Assembly: GCA_046154185.1 (NCBI GenBank) | Contig: JBJXGE010000095.1 | Span: 10,344-74,343, forward strand | Direction: 5' to 3' | Source of the DNA: JBJXGE01 sp046154185 | Lineage (GTDB): Bacteria > Planctomycetota > UBA8108 > UBA1146 > JAJFFE01 | DNA length: 64,000 nucleotides | Shown: in pieces, positions 9,792 to 18,426 of the stretch | Layout of the letters: each line of letters opens with the position of its first letter | How positions within the stretch are numbered: the stretch's first letter is position 1 | The notes under the pieces: model-generated | Told to the model about the DNA's origin: nothing | What the model saw: the letters and a program-made list of their open reading frames with translations, nothing else | Databases searched by the model: none | Position numbers and translations under genes: made by a program

Positions 9792-10030
9792 TGGACCGCA
9801 CCGCGTGCGTTTCTCTCCGACATTCGCTGCTCGGTTGCGGACGCTGAGTGTCGACGCGACCTGCGCGCGTCGTGAGCAGATCCTTTCTGTAACTTTGACC
9901 TGACATTGCCTATAACACGGCACTCGGCGCGCCTGTCGCCAGACCCGGAGGCAGGCTGGCAGCCGGCTTGCTGAGGGGTCCGCGCGGGGGCAATCGGACG
10001 ATCTCAAACAGAAAGACCCTGGGAGGCGAA

Positions 10031-13000
10031 TTGCATCACGTGCCGAATCGGAAGTCGTTCTGGGCGCTGACAGTGACCCAGTTCCTCGGCGCGTTGAACG
10101 ACAATCTCTACAAGCAGTTCATCCTGCTGCTCGCGTTGAGTGTGCAGGTCTCGTTCTTGCCGGCGGACGCGCAGCCGGTGGCGTCCGCCCTCTTCGCCGT
10201 CCCGTTCATCTTATTCTCGCTGTTTGCTGGCTCGCTCGCTGATCGCTATCCGAAGAGTTCGGTGATCCGTTGGATGAAGGTCTTTGAAATCGCGGTGATG
10301 GCGGTCGGCATGCTCGCCTTCGCGCTCAATCTGTGGCTACCGCTAAACGTCGGTGTCGTCGCGAGCATGGTGGTGTTGTTTTTGATGGGCACGCATAGCG
10401 CCTTCTTCGCGCCATCGAAGTACGGGATCATTCCGGAATTAGTGCCGAACGAGAAGCTCAGTGGAGCGAACGGCATCATCAACATGACGACGAATCTCGC
10501 GATCGTCGGCGGCACGGCACTGGCAGGAACGCTCAATGGCTTCTTACAAAAAAACGATCTCCCTCACTACTACTCCGGCTTCGTCTTCGTCGGTATCGCC
10601 GTGCTCGGCTGGGCCGCGTCGTTCGGCATCCGCCCCGTGCCAGCCGCCGACCCGACGCGTCGACTCGACACGAATATCGCCGCGTTGCCCGCTCACGCGC
10701 TCCGCGAAATGCGTTACTTGGCGCCGAAGCGCACGCTGTTCGTCGCGATGCTTGCGAACTCCTGGTTTTGCTTACTCGGCGTGCTCGCGCTGATGATCTT
10801 CAACGCGTTCGGAACGCATGTGCTGCTCCACGAGGAGGACAAGGCGCAGGGAGGTAGCCTGCTACTCGCGGCGGTGGGACTCGGGATCGCGGCCGGCAGT
10901 CCACTCGCCGGTTGGTTGTCCGGCCGACGCATCGAACTCGGGCTCGTCCCATGGGCCGCGCTCGGCATGGGGGTGGCCTTCGGCAGCCTTGCCCTCTGCG
11001 CGAGCCCCGACGACGAGTGGTTTGCCTACGGCGCAACATTTTTGGCCGGCGTCTTCGGCGGCATCTATCTCGTGCCGCTCTCCGCATACATACAAGACCG
11101 AGCCGGAGACGACGAGAAAGGCCGAGTGCTCGGCGCACTCGAGCTCATGAACTTCGTCTTCATTTTCCTGGCGGCAGTCGTCTATTGGTTACTGCAGCTC
11201 GTGCTCGGGCTCGGCCCGCGCGGAATGATGCTCGGACTCGGCATCATGACGATTGCCGGTGCGGTAGTGTTGTGCAGAGCCGCGCCCACCTTCTTCCAAC
11301 GCGCCGTGCTGTTCGTCGTGATTCGAGCCTTCTATCGACTCAAAGTGTTGCACCATGATCGCGTCCCGCAGGACCGCGGCGTCCTCTACGTCGCGAATCA
11401 CGTTTCCTTCGTCGACCCGATGCTGGTCGCGACGGCCGCGCCTCGCGTCCCGCGCTTTCTCATGCACCGCAGTTTTACGCGCGTGCCGCTCGTCGGCTGG
11501 CTCACGCGACTCCTGCGCGTCATTCCGATCGCCGACACCGACGGCCCACGCGCGCTCATTCGTAGTCTCGAGGAAGCGGCAAAGCACATTCAAGGCGGTG
11601 AGCACGCGTGCATCTTCGCGGAGGGCGGCATCACGCGCACTGGCATTCTGCTGCCGTTTTCCAAAGGGCTCGAGCGCATCGCGAAACGCGCGAACGTCGC
11701 GATCGTGCCCGTCTACATCGACCGCATGTGGGGCAGCCTCTTCAGTTTCAAGGGCGGTCGCTTCTTCTTCAAACGGATGCCAAAACTGCGCTATCGCGTA
11801 ACGGTCGCGTTCGGCGAACCGCTCGCGTCCGATACGCCTGCGCATATCGTGCGCCGCCACGTGCAAGAACTCGGCGTGGAAGCGATGGACGCGCGGAAGG
11901 GACAGGGCGAAACATTGGCGACGCGGTTTCTGCGCTACGCGCGCGCGTTTCCGCGCCGCCTCGCGATGGTCGACGCCAATAGACGCGAACTGAGCTACCG
12001 CAAGACGCTCATCGGCGTGCTGGTGCTGCGCAACTTGTTGCGCCGGCGACTCGCGGGCGAAACTCACGTCGGCGTGTTGCTGCCGACCGGTTGCGGCGCG
12101 GCGCTCACGAACCTGGCGCTCGCTGTGCTCGGCAAGATCGCGGTCAATCTCAATTTCACGGCGGGGCCGGACGCGATGGCAGCGGCAGTCGAGCAGTGCC
12201 AATTGAAAACCATCATCACAGCGAAGCGTTTTCTCGAGAAGATCGCCGTCGAGCCGAACTCGCAGCATCTCGATCTCGAAGCACTCCTCGCGAGCGCAAC
12301 TCTACATCAAAAGATATGGGGCACGCTGCTCGCGCTCTTACCGGGACGCGCACTCCAGCACTTGCCGGGTGTGCCGCGCAACCCCGATCACGATGTCGCC
12401 GTGATCTTCTCGAGCGGCTCGACCGGCATTCCAAAAGGCGTGCGGCTCACCCACCACAACATCCTGACGAACGTACGCGGCCTCTCGCAAGTCTTCGACC
12501 CGCGGCCGACCGATCGCGTGATCGGCCTCTTGCCGTTCTTTCATTCTTTTGGGTACACGGCGACCTTTTGGCTGCCGATGACGACCGGCTTCACCGCCGT
12601 GTATCACTCGAATCCAGGCGAAGCGAAGACGATCGCGGAACTCACGCGCGAGTACCGCGGCACAATCTTCATCGCGACACCCACTTTTTATCAGACATAC
12701 TTGCGCCGGTTCGCGAAAGAGGATTTCGCCACTGTGCGACTCGCCGGCGCGGGCGCCGAGAAACTCAAAGGATCGTTGCGCGAGCAATGGGAGGAGAAAT
12801 TCGGCACGACGCTGCTCGAGGGCTACGGCTGCACCGAGCTGTCGCCGGTGGTGTCGATCAACTTGCCAGACGTTGTGCTGGCGGATGTCCGGCAACGTGC
12901 AACCAAGCACGGCACCATTGGCCATCCGATTCCCGGAATCGCCGCGAAGATTGTCGAGATGGACACGTTCACCGAGCTGCCACCGAACACCGACGGAATG

Positions 13001-13552
13001 CTACTGATCAAAGGCGCGAACGTCATGCGCGGCTACCTCGGACAACCCGACAAGACGCTCGAAGTCGTGCGCGATGGTTGGTACGTCACGGGCGATATCG
13101 GACGCATCGACGAGGATGGATTCATCACTTTGACCGGTCGCCTCAGCCGCTTCTCGAAAATCGGTGGTGAGATGGTGCCGCACCTGCGCGTCGAAGAAGA
13201 AATCCAAGCCGTGATCGATCGCCGCCAGCCTTGCAGCGTCGAGCAGCGCGAGGCTGGACAATGCGCCGAAGCTGCCGTCACCGCCGTGCCGGATGAAACA
13301 AAGGGCGAGAAGCTCGTCGTGCTCCACACTCCGCTCTCGTTCACGATTAAAGAGCTTGCGGAGGAGCTGAGCACGTCGCGACTCCCGAAGCTCTGGATTC
13401 CGCGCGCCGACGCGTTCGTCGAAGTGAGCAGCGTTCCAAAACTCGGCACGGGCAAGCTCGACTTGCGCGCCATCAAACTCGTCGCTGAAGCACACTTCGC
13501 GCCAAAGCCGGCGGACACGGCCCATCAAAACGTGAACATCAGTCCGACGTAG
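10031..13552 (+). CDS. LplT-like transporter / PlsC acyltransferase / acyl-ACP synthetase (Aas) fusion
   Basis: About 1173 residues in three domains. Residues 1-420 are a 12-TM major-facilitator permease like the lysophospholipid flippase LplT (FLGALNDNLYKQFILLLAL). Residues 430-620 are a 1-acylglycerophosphate acyltransferase domain with the HX4D motif in NHVSFVD (H at about 457). Residues 640-1173 are an AMP-forming acyl-CoA/acyl-ACP synthetase with IFSSGSTGIPKGVRLTHHN and GWYVTGDIGRIDEDG. This is the Aas/LplT remodelling system in a single chain: it brings in lysophospholipid and re-acylates it. I favour TTG 10031, five bases after GGGAGG; TTG 9968 and GTG 10040 are alternatives. The 3' end overlaps the convergent pagL-like gene by 28 bp. 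Confidence 0.88.
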   Translation: MHHVPNRKSFWALTVTQFLGALNDNLYKQFILLLALSVQVSFLPADAQPVASALFAVPFILFSLFAGSLADRYPKSSVIRWMKVFEIAVMAVGMLAFALNLWLPLNVGVVASMVVLFLMGTHSAFFAPSKYGIIPELVPNEKLSGANGIINMTTNLAIVGGTALAGTLNGFLQKNDLPHYYSGFVFVGIAVLGWAASFGIRPVPAADPTRRLDTNIAALPAHALREMRYLAPKRTLFVAMLANSWFCLLGVLALMIFNAFGTHVLLHEEDKAQGGSLLLAAVGLGIAAGSPLAGWLSGRRIELGLVPWAALGMGVAFGSLALCASPDDEWFAYGATFLAGVFGGIYLVPLSAYIQDRAGDDEKGRVLGALELMNFVFIFLAAVVYWLLQLVLGLGPRGMMLGLGIMTIAGAVVLCRAAPTFFQRAVLFVVIRAFYRLKVLHHDRVPQDRGVLYVANHVSFVDPMLVATAAPRVPRFLMHRSFTRVPLVGWLTRLLRVIPIADTDGPRALIRSLEEAAKHIQGGEHACIFAEGGITRTGILLPFSKGLERIAKRANVAIVPVYIDRMWGSLFSFKGGRFFFKRMPKLRYRVTVAFGEPLASDTPAHIVRRHVQELGVEAMDARKGQGETLATRFLRYARAFPRRLAMVDANRRELSYRKTLIGVLVLRNLLRRRLAGETHVGVLLPTGCGAALTNLALAVLGKIAVNLNFTAGPDAMAAAVEQCQLKTIITAKRFLEKIAVEPNSQHLDLEALLASATLHQKIWGTLLALLPGRALQHLPGVPRNPDHDVAVIFSSGSTGIPKGVRLTHHNILTNVRGLSQVFDPRPTDRVIGLLPFFHSFGYTATFWLPMTTGFTAVYHSNPGEAKTIAELTREYRGTIFIATPTFYQTYLRRFAKEDFATVRLAGAGAEKLKGSLREQWEEKFGTTLLEGYGCTELSPVVSINLPDVVLADVRQRATKHGTIGHPIPGIAAKIVEMDTFTELPPNTDGMLLIKGANVMRGYLGQPDKTLEVVRDGWYVTGDIGRIDEDGFITLTGRLSRFSKIGGEMVPHLRVEEEIQAVIDRRQPCSVEQREAGQCAEAAVTAVPDETKGEKLVVLHTPLSFTIKELAEELSTSRLPKLWIPRADAFVEVSSVPKLGTGKLDLRAIKLVAEAHFAPKPADTAHQNVNISPT

Positions 13553-14190
13553 CCACCGTATTGATTGGACCCAGGATTGCGGCTGCGTCCCCAAATGAAG
13601 CCGTTCGAGTAATGTTGAAAACCGCCAGCGCCGACCAAATGCAGTTCCGGCCTGAGCGCATACGTGCCCCCGAGATTGCCGAGATAAGTGAAGTTCAAGT
13701 TCGTGCCGTCCTCGGGCCAGCCGCGCGTGCCGAAGAGCGCACCCGCATAGGCTTCGACGAACAGCGAACCGCGCTGCCAGGTCATCACGTGATAACGCAA
13801 GCCGACGTTGGCGCCGGCGGCCCCCGAAGCTTCGTCTCCCGCGTGATGCGCGGATCCGACGTATTGCTGCCGGAATGACCATCGATCACGAAAGTAACTG
13901 CCGAACTCAAGCCGCGTTTGGCTGACGGACTCTTTTTTGCCGCGCCGCTCGCGCGAAAACCCACTCACGAGACTCCACTCTTTCACGCCCGCGGCGAAGC
14001 GCTCGAGCGATTCGGGGCGGGAGTCGCGCGCCTCCGGCTGCGTTCCGACCGACTGCGACGCCGAGGATTCGGCGCGCACGAGTAGGAGCAACAAAAAGAC
14101 CGTGACCGTTGGCGCCGCGCGCGCGCGCGGGGCTGCATCGGCGGGAACCGTCTGCCGACCGAGATGAGGCTGGGCGCTTTCGCACTTCAT
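13525..14190 (-). CDS. PagL-like lipid A 3-O-deacylase (acyloxyacyl hydrolase family)
   Basis: About 221 residues. The start is ATG 14190, with GTG 14199 three codons upstream as an alternative. An N-terminal hydrophobic stretch (VTVFLLLLLVRAESSAS) serves as signal peptide. The mature part consists of amphipathic beta strands and ends in aromatic YGGYVGLMFTF, as expected of a small outer-membrane barrel. The family's catalytic His-x-Ser is present in GGFQHYSNG, followed by NPGSNQYGG. The third catalytic Glu of the Pseudomonas enzyme is not obvious. PagL removes the 3-O-linked acyl chain of lipid A at the outer membrane. It is convergent with the acyltransferase fusion, a possible but unproven functional link. 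Confidence 0.8.
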   Translation of the reverse strand: MKCESAQPHLGRQTVPADAAPRARAAPTVTVFLLLLLVRAESSASQSVGTQPEARDSRPESLERFAAGVKEWSLVSGFSRERRGKKESVSQTRLEFGSYFRDRWSFRQQYVGSAHHAGDEASGAAGANVGLRYHVMTWQRGSLFVEAYAGALFGTRGWPEDGTNLNFTYLGNLGGTYALRPELHLVGAGGFQHYSNGFIWGRSRNPGSNQYGGYVGLMFTF

Positions 14191-14346
14191 GCGCTTCACT
14201 TAACCCAGCGGTGTGCCGCTGGCAATCTCACTTTTTGGACGGCGGGCCGACGCGCGGCGACCGGCCGTCGCTCGAATCCCATGTTATGCTTTGACGCTCG
14301 TATTGGTCTCCTCGCTCGAGAGGTGAGCACAATAAAGGGACGATCT

Positions 14347-15018
14347 ATGTTTGGACGCAGACTCTTGCCGCGAGTCGTCGGATTCTCACTGTTGGCGCTC
14401 GTGCTAGTCCCGGCGATTTACTACTCAACGCAGTACGTGAACGCCATCACGCTCTATCCTGGGGACGTGCTCGAGCAACGCGACTGTCGCTGGTGCAATG
14501 GCACGGGCAAAGACGAGGACATCGCCGCGCAGATCCCCACGATGGGTGACCGTTGCGTCGGGTGTCGCGGCACGGGGAAAGTGCAAGTCGTCGTACCGGG
14601 CCCGCAGCGGCCGACGCGTGTCCATGGCGCGGTCCGACTCCTCTTCGGCGAAGAGGACGAATTCTATGAGCAACCCGAAGACACGCCGATGGCGAGCAAC
14701 TCGCGCCTCTTGATGCCGCAACGCGGCGGCATCGAGCAAGCGAGCGTCGCATTCATCCGCGCGAACTCGGCGAGCAACGAGCCGGTCACGCTCATGACCA
14801 ATCACCACGGCCGATTCTTCGCGTTCTTGCCGCCCGGCACATATTCCGTACGCGTCGTCGCCACCGGCTACGAGCCTTTCGAAGACCAACTCGAAATTCC
14901 GCCGCTCACGGAGCCCATCTGGTTCGAGCACGCGCATATCTACTTGGAGCCGGAGACTCCGGAGCAACAGCAATCCTGGTACGGCGTGGTCTACACGGCG
15001 AAACTCGAAGGCCGCTAG
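14347..15018 (+). CDS. Membrane-anchored protein with two CxxCxGxG motifs and a PEGA-like domain
   Basis: Encodes 223 residues. I chose ATG 14347 because it follows AAAGGGA and opens with a signal anchor (LLPRVVGFSLLALVLVPAIYY). Residues 50-80 contain CRWCNGTGK and CVGCRGTGK, the Cys-rich repeats that bind zinc in DnaJ, here only two motifs and no J domain. After a linker, about residues 130-200 resemble a PEGA or carboxypeptidase-regulatory sandwich (GTYSVRVVATGYEPFEDQLEI). If the anchor is N-in/C-out, the cysteine motifs sit outside the cytoplasm. The function is unknown. Upstream in-frame codons back to 14164 were not included because no signal or ribosome site supports them. Confidence 0.72.
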   Translation: MFGRRLLPRVVGFSLLALVLVPAIYYSTQYVNAITLYPGDVLEQRDCRWCNGTGKDEDIAAQIPTMGDRCVGCRGTGKVQVVVPGPQRPTRVHGAVRLLFGEEDEFYEQPEDTPMASNSRLLMPQRGGIEQASVAFIRANSASNEPVTLMTNHHGRFFAFLPPGTYSVRVVATGYEPFEDQLEIPPLTEPIWFEHAHIYLEPETPEQQQSWYGVVYTAKLEGR

Positions 15019-15020
15019 CA

Positions 15021-15131
15021 CCCGGGGTAGGCCGCAGGGCCGGCCAACCCGCCATCTCCCGGGGTAGGCCGCAGGGCCGGCCAACCCGCCATCTCCCGGG
15101 GTAGGCCGCAGGGCCGGCCAACCCCGGGCTA
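15021..15131. repeat. 37-bp tandem repeat, about three copies
   Basis: Copies begin at 15021, 15058 and 15095, each starting CCCGGGGTAGGCCGCAGGGC and continuing CGGCCAACC. The first two are identical over 37 bp. The third runs directly into the dispersed element at 15103-15250, so the array looks like duplication of the element's left end. It starts three bases after the stop of the preceding gene. No inverted-repeat/spacer structure was found, so it is not a CRISPR. Confidence 0.9.
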
Positions 15132-15250
15132 TGCTCCTTCGGACCCTTCGGGTCCTCTCAGATGCGGAAGGCGCGAATCCGTATTCACATTCTTGAATCG
15201 GCGCGCCGCGGATTGCACGACGAGACGACTCCGCGACACGCTTGACGCGA
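15103..15250. repeat. Dispersed intergenic element, copy B
   Basis: Partner of 5633-5775. Shared blocks are CGGCCAACCCC, GGCTAT, CCCTTC, CTCAGATGCG, GCGAATCC and GCACGACGA. Together with the 37-bp tandem array it fills most of the 405-bp gap before the MazG-like gene. The rest of that gap (15251-15423) shows nothing I can name. Confidence 0.5.
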
Positions 15251-15423
15251 ATGCACGCGGGCAAAAACTTCGTCAACGGTTTGCGCGCAGAGCACACGAG
15301 CCCACCTAAGGAGAGCGATTTCATTTCGCTGGGCGAACCGCTACGCTCCGTGCCAGGCGCGAGTCGGCGCCGAGTTGAATTCGACAACTGTGCGCGTGAA
15401 ACGATTCGCCGAAGGATTCTCCG

Positions 15424-15774
15424 ATGCCGGACTCTCCGACACCGCCGCCTGCCGTGCGTACTGCCGATGGCATCGCCGATTTTCAACGTCGCATAGAACA
15501 AATTTATTTCGCGCGCGATTCGCAGCGCGGCGTGCCCGGCACCTACATGTGGTTCGTCGAAGAGGTCGGTGAGTTGGCGCGCTCGCTGCTCTCCGGTGCG
15601 CCCGGCAGCGCCGCGGAAGCGGCCGAGTTCGCCGACTGCCTCGCATGGCTGAGTTCGCTTGCGTCGCTGCGCGGCATCGATCTCAGTGCGGCGGCTTGGA
15701 ACAAGTATCGCGACGGTTGCCCGCGCTGTCGCGTCGCGCCCTGCTGTTGCCAACATCGCATCGCGCAAAAATAA
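15424..15774 (+). CDS. MazG-like nucleotide pyrophosphohydrolase
   Basis: Encodes 116 residues. ATG 15424 follows AAGGA with a 7-nt gap. The core WFVEEVGELARSLLSG, followed by EAAEFADCLAWLSSLA, gives the ExxE ... ExxD acidic pattern of all-alpha NTP pyrophosphatases of the MazG/MazG-like group, which hydrolyse (d)NTPs to monophosphates, often as house-cleaning enzymes. The C-terminus is Cys-rich (CPRCRVAPCCCQH), which is unusual and might bind a metal. It lies 66 bp upstream of lptF and may share its transcript. Confidence 0.82.
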   Translation: MPDSPTPPPAVRTADGIADFQRRIEQIYFARDSQRGVPGTYMWFVEEVGELARSLLSGAPGSAAEAAEFADCLAWLSSLASLRGIDLSAAAWNKYRDGCPRCRVAPCCCQHRIAQK

Positions 15775-15840
15775 CGCGCGACGCGACGAGCTCGAATCTC
15801 CCCGTGCAATTCGATGGCGTGCGACTAGAATCCGTCCGTC

Positions 15841-17070
15841 ATGAAACGATTGCCGTGGACACTCTATCGCTATCTCGGTCGAGAGCTGATCATCTCCTTC
15901 CTGTTCGCTGAAGTTGTGTTGACGCTGATCTTCATGATCATTTTTGGTCTCAAAGGCGTCAGCAAGGGCCTCAGTGTCAGCATTATTTATTCTTGGCTCA
16001 GCGACTCCGTGTGGTTGACATTTTTCTACACGTTGCCGGTCTCGCTCTTGAGTGCGTCGTGCTTTTGCTACGGTCGTTGGGTCGCGGATCGCGAGTACAC
16101 GGCGACCGCGGCGGCGGGCATTTCGCCGCTCCACTTGTTCATGCCGCAGGCGGCCTTTGCGTCGACACTCATGGGAATCGCCTACGCCGCGCATGGCACG
16201 CTGCTCCCCTACGCGAGCTACGTGCAGCGCGACTTTTCGCGTTACGTGTATCAGCAGCTCGAAAGTCTCGGCGACCAACGCGAAGGGCAGATTCCCATCG
16301 ACCAGGACAGCGTTGTCTATTTCGACGAAGTTCGGGGCGGCACGAAACTGCGCGGGCTCCACATCGAGACGAGTCGCAAGTGGAAAGAACTCGCGCCCGA
16401 CCAACCTCCGCCCACTGAGAAAGACGACACCGCCGCTGCGAAGAACATCGACGACATGCTCGTGCCCGTCGTGATCAAGGCGCTGCGCGCCGAAATTCAA
16501 GTGATCCAAGCACAAGACCAAATCAAGCTCTTGCTCGAAGGCGTGGAGATCAGACTCGCCGATCCGCAGTCCGCCGAAGAGCGTGGGACGAACCTTCGGT
16601 TTTTCCGATCGTGGGAAGGCGCGCAAGTTGGAAGTTTGAGTTTGACGTTTCAGCCCAACCAGCGAGCGCGCCGCGCGAAAGACCAACCCAACACGGCGTT
16701 GCTCGCCGAGATCGCCAAGCTCGAGCAGCTCGCGGCGCCGGCGGAGCTCGCGGCGCCGGCACGCGCGGCCTTTCTCCGAGAAGCCGAATCCCTGCGGTCG
16801 GAATACTGGGAGCGCAAAGCCAAAGTGTTCTCGATTTTCAGTTTCGCGCTACTGGGCTTTCCGATCTCGTTGGTATTTCGTTTTCGCCATCGGCTGATGT
16901 CGCTCTTCGTGTGCTTCAGCATCGTGGCGCTCACGTATTATCCGCTCCTGTTGAGCGGCGAAACTTTGGCCGTACAACTCGGCGTTCCGGCCGGAGTCGC
17001 GATGATGGCGGGCAACTACCTGTTGCTGGCGATTTCTCTACCGCTCCTCGGGAGAGTGCTCCTGCGATGA
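15841..17070 (+). CDS. LptF/LptG-family LPS export permease, first copy
   Basis: Encodes 409 residues. A YjgP/YjgQ-type permease with N-terminal transmembrane segments (residues ~15-120), a periplasmic beta-jellyroll region (about 120-290) and three C-terminal transmembrane segments (about 325-409). LptF and LptG form the inner-membrane core that, with the LptB ATPase, pulls LPS out of the membrane for export. A six-residue duplication (LAAPAE/LAAPAR, near 16727-16762) sits in the linker before the last transmembrane bundle. The stop overlaps the next start by ATGA. I cannot say from sequence which of the two genes is F and which is G, although order suggests this is F. Confidence 0.88.
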   Translation: MKRLPWTLYRYLGRELIISFLFAEVVLTLIFMIIFGLKGVSKGLSVSIIYSWLSDSVWLTFFYTLPVSLLSASCFCYGRWVADREYTATAAAGISPLHLFMPQAAFASTLMGIAYAAHGTLLPYASYVQRDFSRYVYQQLESLGDQREGQIPIDQDSVVYFDEVRGGTKLRGLHIETSRKWKELAPDQPPPTEKDDTAAAKNIDDMLVPVVIKALRAEIQVIQAQDQIKLLLEGVEIRLADPQSAEERGTNLRFFRSWEGAQVGSLSLTFQPNQRARRAKDQPNTALLAEIAKLEQLAAPAELAAPARAAFLREAESLRSEYWERKAKVFSIFSFALLGFPISLVFRFRHRLMSLFVCFSIVALTYYPLLLSGETLAVQLGVPAGVAMMAGNYLLLAISLPLLGRVLLR

Positions 17071-18212
17071 ACCCGCCATTCCACAAGAGCTTTTGGCAGC
17101 GCTTGCCGGTACGACGTCTCGACCGTTATCTCATGCGGCAATTCTTGATGTCTTACGTCATCTGCTCGTGCTGCATTTTGGGCCTCTTTGTCGTGCTCGA
17201 CGGCCTCACGAAGCTCGGTCGGTTCATCAGCAAGTCCGAAGTCTCCGCGTTTGTCGCTTTCGTGCGTTATTTTTCCGCGACGCTGCCAGTCTATTTCAGC
17301 CAATACCTCGGCCCCGTGCTGACGATGATGGCCGCGATGTTCGCTGTTTCGCTGCTCCATCGCACGCAAGAGTTCATTCCGATGAAGGTGGCGGGTCTGT
17401 CGCTTTATCGCATCTTGGCGCCGTTTTTCTGCATGGCGCTGCTATTGGCATTGGCGCAAGTGATTGTGACGGAGATCGTGCTGCCGACTTTCAAGGATGG
17501 CATTCGCGAGGGCATCACCTACGGTAAGAAGAACGACTTCATTCGACCCGATCTGGTCATCGACAACCAAAATCACTTCCAGATCAAAGTCGCTGAGTAT
17601 TACCCGCACACGCAAAAGGGCCGCGGTGTGAAGGTGCATGAGAGCTACCCGGAAACCAACGGCTTCAAGACGATTTATCAAGCGACGGAGATCATCTTCG
17701 ATGCGGACAAGCAGACGTGGAAGCTCATGGATGGAGTCTTCAGCAGTTGGGATCGCGACGGCAAACCGGAGGTCGTGACGTCCGTCAACGGTGTGCCGAG
17801 TTTTGACGGCTCCTTCCATGAGTTGATGCTTTCAACGTCGGTCAAGCCGATCGACTTCGAGGCGACGAACCAAGAGATTTCCTACTTGGGCTACGCGGAT
17901 CTGCTCGACCTCTACCATCGGAAGAGCGATCTCAAACACTTGGAGGTGAAGCTGCATCAGCGCTTCGCGTTCCCGCTCGCGAACATCATTCTGCTGCTGC
18001 TCGGTTTGCCGTTTGTGTTGCGCGATCAGCAGCGGTCGCCGCTGGTCGGAGTCGTCATCGCGATCGTCATCGCGGCCGGGTACATGCTGTCGACGACGGT
18101 CTGCGCCGACCTCGGGAACCGGGCGTTATTGCCGGCGGCGATTGCGGCGTGGCTGCCGGTATTATTTTTCGGCGCGCTCGGTTTCACCCTGTTCGACGGG
18201 CTCGATAAGTAG
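17067..18212 (+). CDS. LptF/LptG-family LPS export permease, second copy
   Basis: Encodes 381 residues. I chose ATG 17067 because it overlaps the preceding stop (ATGA); the frame is open further upstream but only as a shadow of the first gene. The start MNPPFHKSFWQRLPVRRLDR leads into YLMRQFLMSYVICSCCILGL, the typical first membrane helix. A periplasmic jellyroll (about 150-290) and C-terminal helices (LANIILLLLGLPFVLRDQQR) follow. It pairs with the 15841 gene as the LPS export permease heterodimer; lptB is not in the window. Transcription probably ends at the hairpin at 18254-18285. Confidence 0.9.
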   Translation: MNPPFHKSFWQRLPVRRLDRYLMRQFLMSYVICSCCILGLFVVLDGLTKLGRFISKSEVSAFVAFVRYFSATLPVYFSQYLGPVLTMMAAMFAVSLLHRTQEFIPMKVAGLSLYRILAPFFCMALLLALAQVIVTEIVLPTFKDGIREGITYGKKNDFIRPDLVIDNQNHFQIKVAEYYPHTQKGRGVKVHESYPETNGFKTIYQATEIIFDADKQTWKLMDGVFSSWDRDGKPEVVTSVNGVPSFDGSFHELMLSTSVKPIDFEATNQEISYLGYADLLDLYHRKSDLKHLEVKLHQRFAFPLANIILLLLGLPFVLRDQQRSPLVGVVIAIVIAAGYMLSTTVCADLGNRALLPAAIAAWLPVLFFGALGFTLFDGLDK

Positions 18213-18253
18213 TCGGGGCGCGTCTGCTCGACCGGCAAACCGGCCGCCACGAA

Positions 18254-18295
18254 AAAACCCGCAGTGCTTGCGCGCCGCGGGTTTTCGTATTTTTT
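18254..18295. terminator. Bidirectional intrinsic terminator between lptG and tRNA-Ala
   Basis: Inverted repeat AAAACCCGC (18254-18262) / GCGGGTTTT (18277-18285) with a 14-nt loop. On the plus strand it is followed by CGTATTTTTT, and on the minus strand by a T-run (complement of 18252-18257). It serves both the plus-strand lpt operon and the minus-strand tRNA. Confidence 0.85.
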
Positions 18296-18370
18296 GGTGG
18301 ACCTAAGGGGGTTTGAACCCCTGACCTCAGCATTGCGAACGCTGCGCTCTCCCAACTGAGCTATAGGCCC
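18295..18370 (-). tRNA. tRNA-Ala (anticodon CGC)
   Basis: The reverse complement folds as a complete cloverleaf of 76 nt. The acceptor GGGCCTA/TAGGTCC includes the G3:U70 pair that identifies alanine tRNA. The D stem is GCTC/GAGC. The anticodon arm CAGCG-TTCGCAA-TGCTG has anticodon CGC (reads GCG). The T arm is AGGGG-TTCAAAC-CCCCT. CCA is encoded at 18297-18295. It is transcribed toward the shared terminator. Short tandem repeats lie just upstream of its 5' end. Confidence 0.97.
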
Positions 18371-18374
18371 ACAG

Positions 18375-18426
18375 CTATTCTCGAAGACTATTCTCGAAGA
18401 CTATTCTCCAAGACCGTTCTCGAAGC
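18375..18426. repeat. 13-bp tandem repeat upstream of tRNA-Ala
   Basis: Four consecutive 13-mers: CTATTCTCGAAGA twice (18375-18387 and 18388-18400), CTATTCTCCAAGA (18401-18413) and a diverged CCGTTCTCGAAGC (18414-18426). On the tRNA strand each unit reads TCTTCGAGAATAG, which places repeated -10-like AGAATAG motifs right in front of the tRNA. Confidence 0.85.

Noticed and set aside
9895..9916. TTGACC ... TATAAC as a promoter for the acyltransferase fusion
   Set aside because: The boxes are only 10 bp apart, too close for a sigma-70 promoter. No alternative pair was convincing in the 9792-10030 gap.
15021..15131. 37-bp array considered as a CRISPR
   Set aside because: Units are directly adjacent with no spacers, only about three copies, and no cas genes in the window.
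16727..16762. 18-bp duplication within lptF
   Set aside because: Real (LAAPAE/LAAPAR) but in frame and in a linker; not likely to be regulatory.
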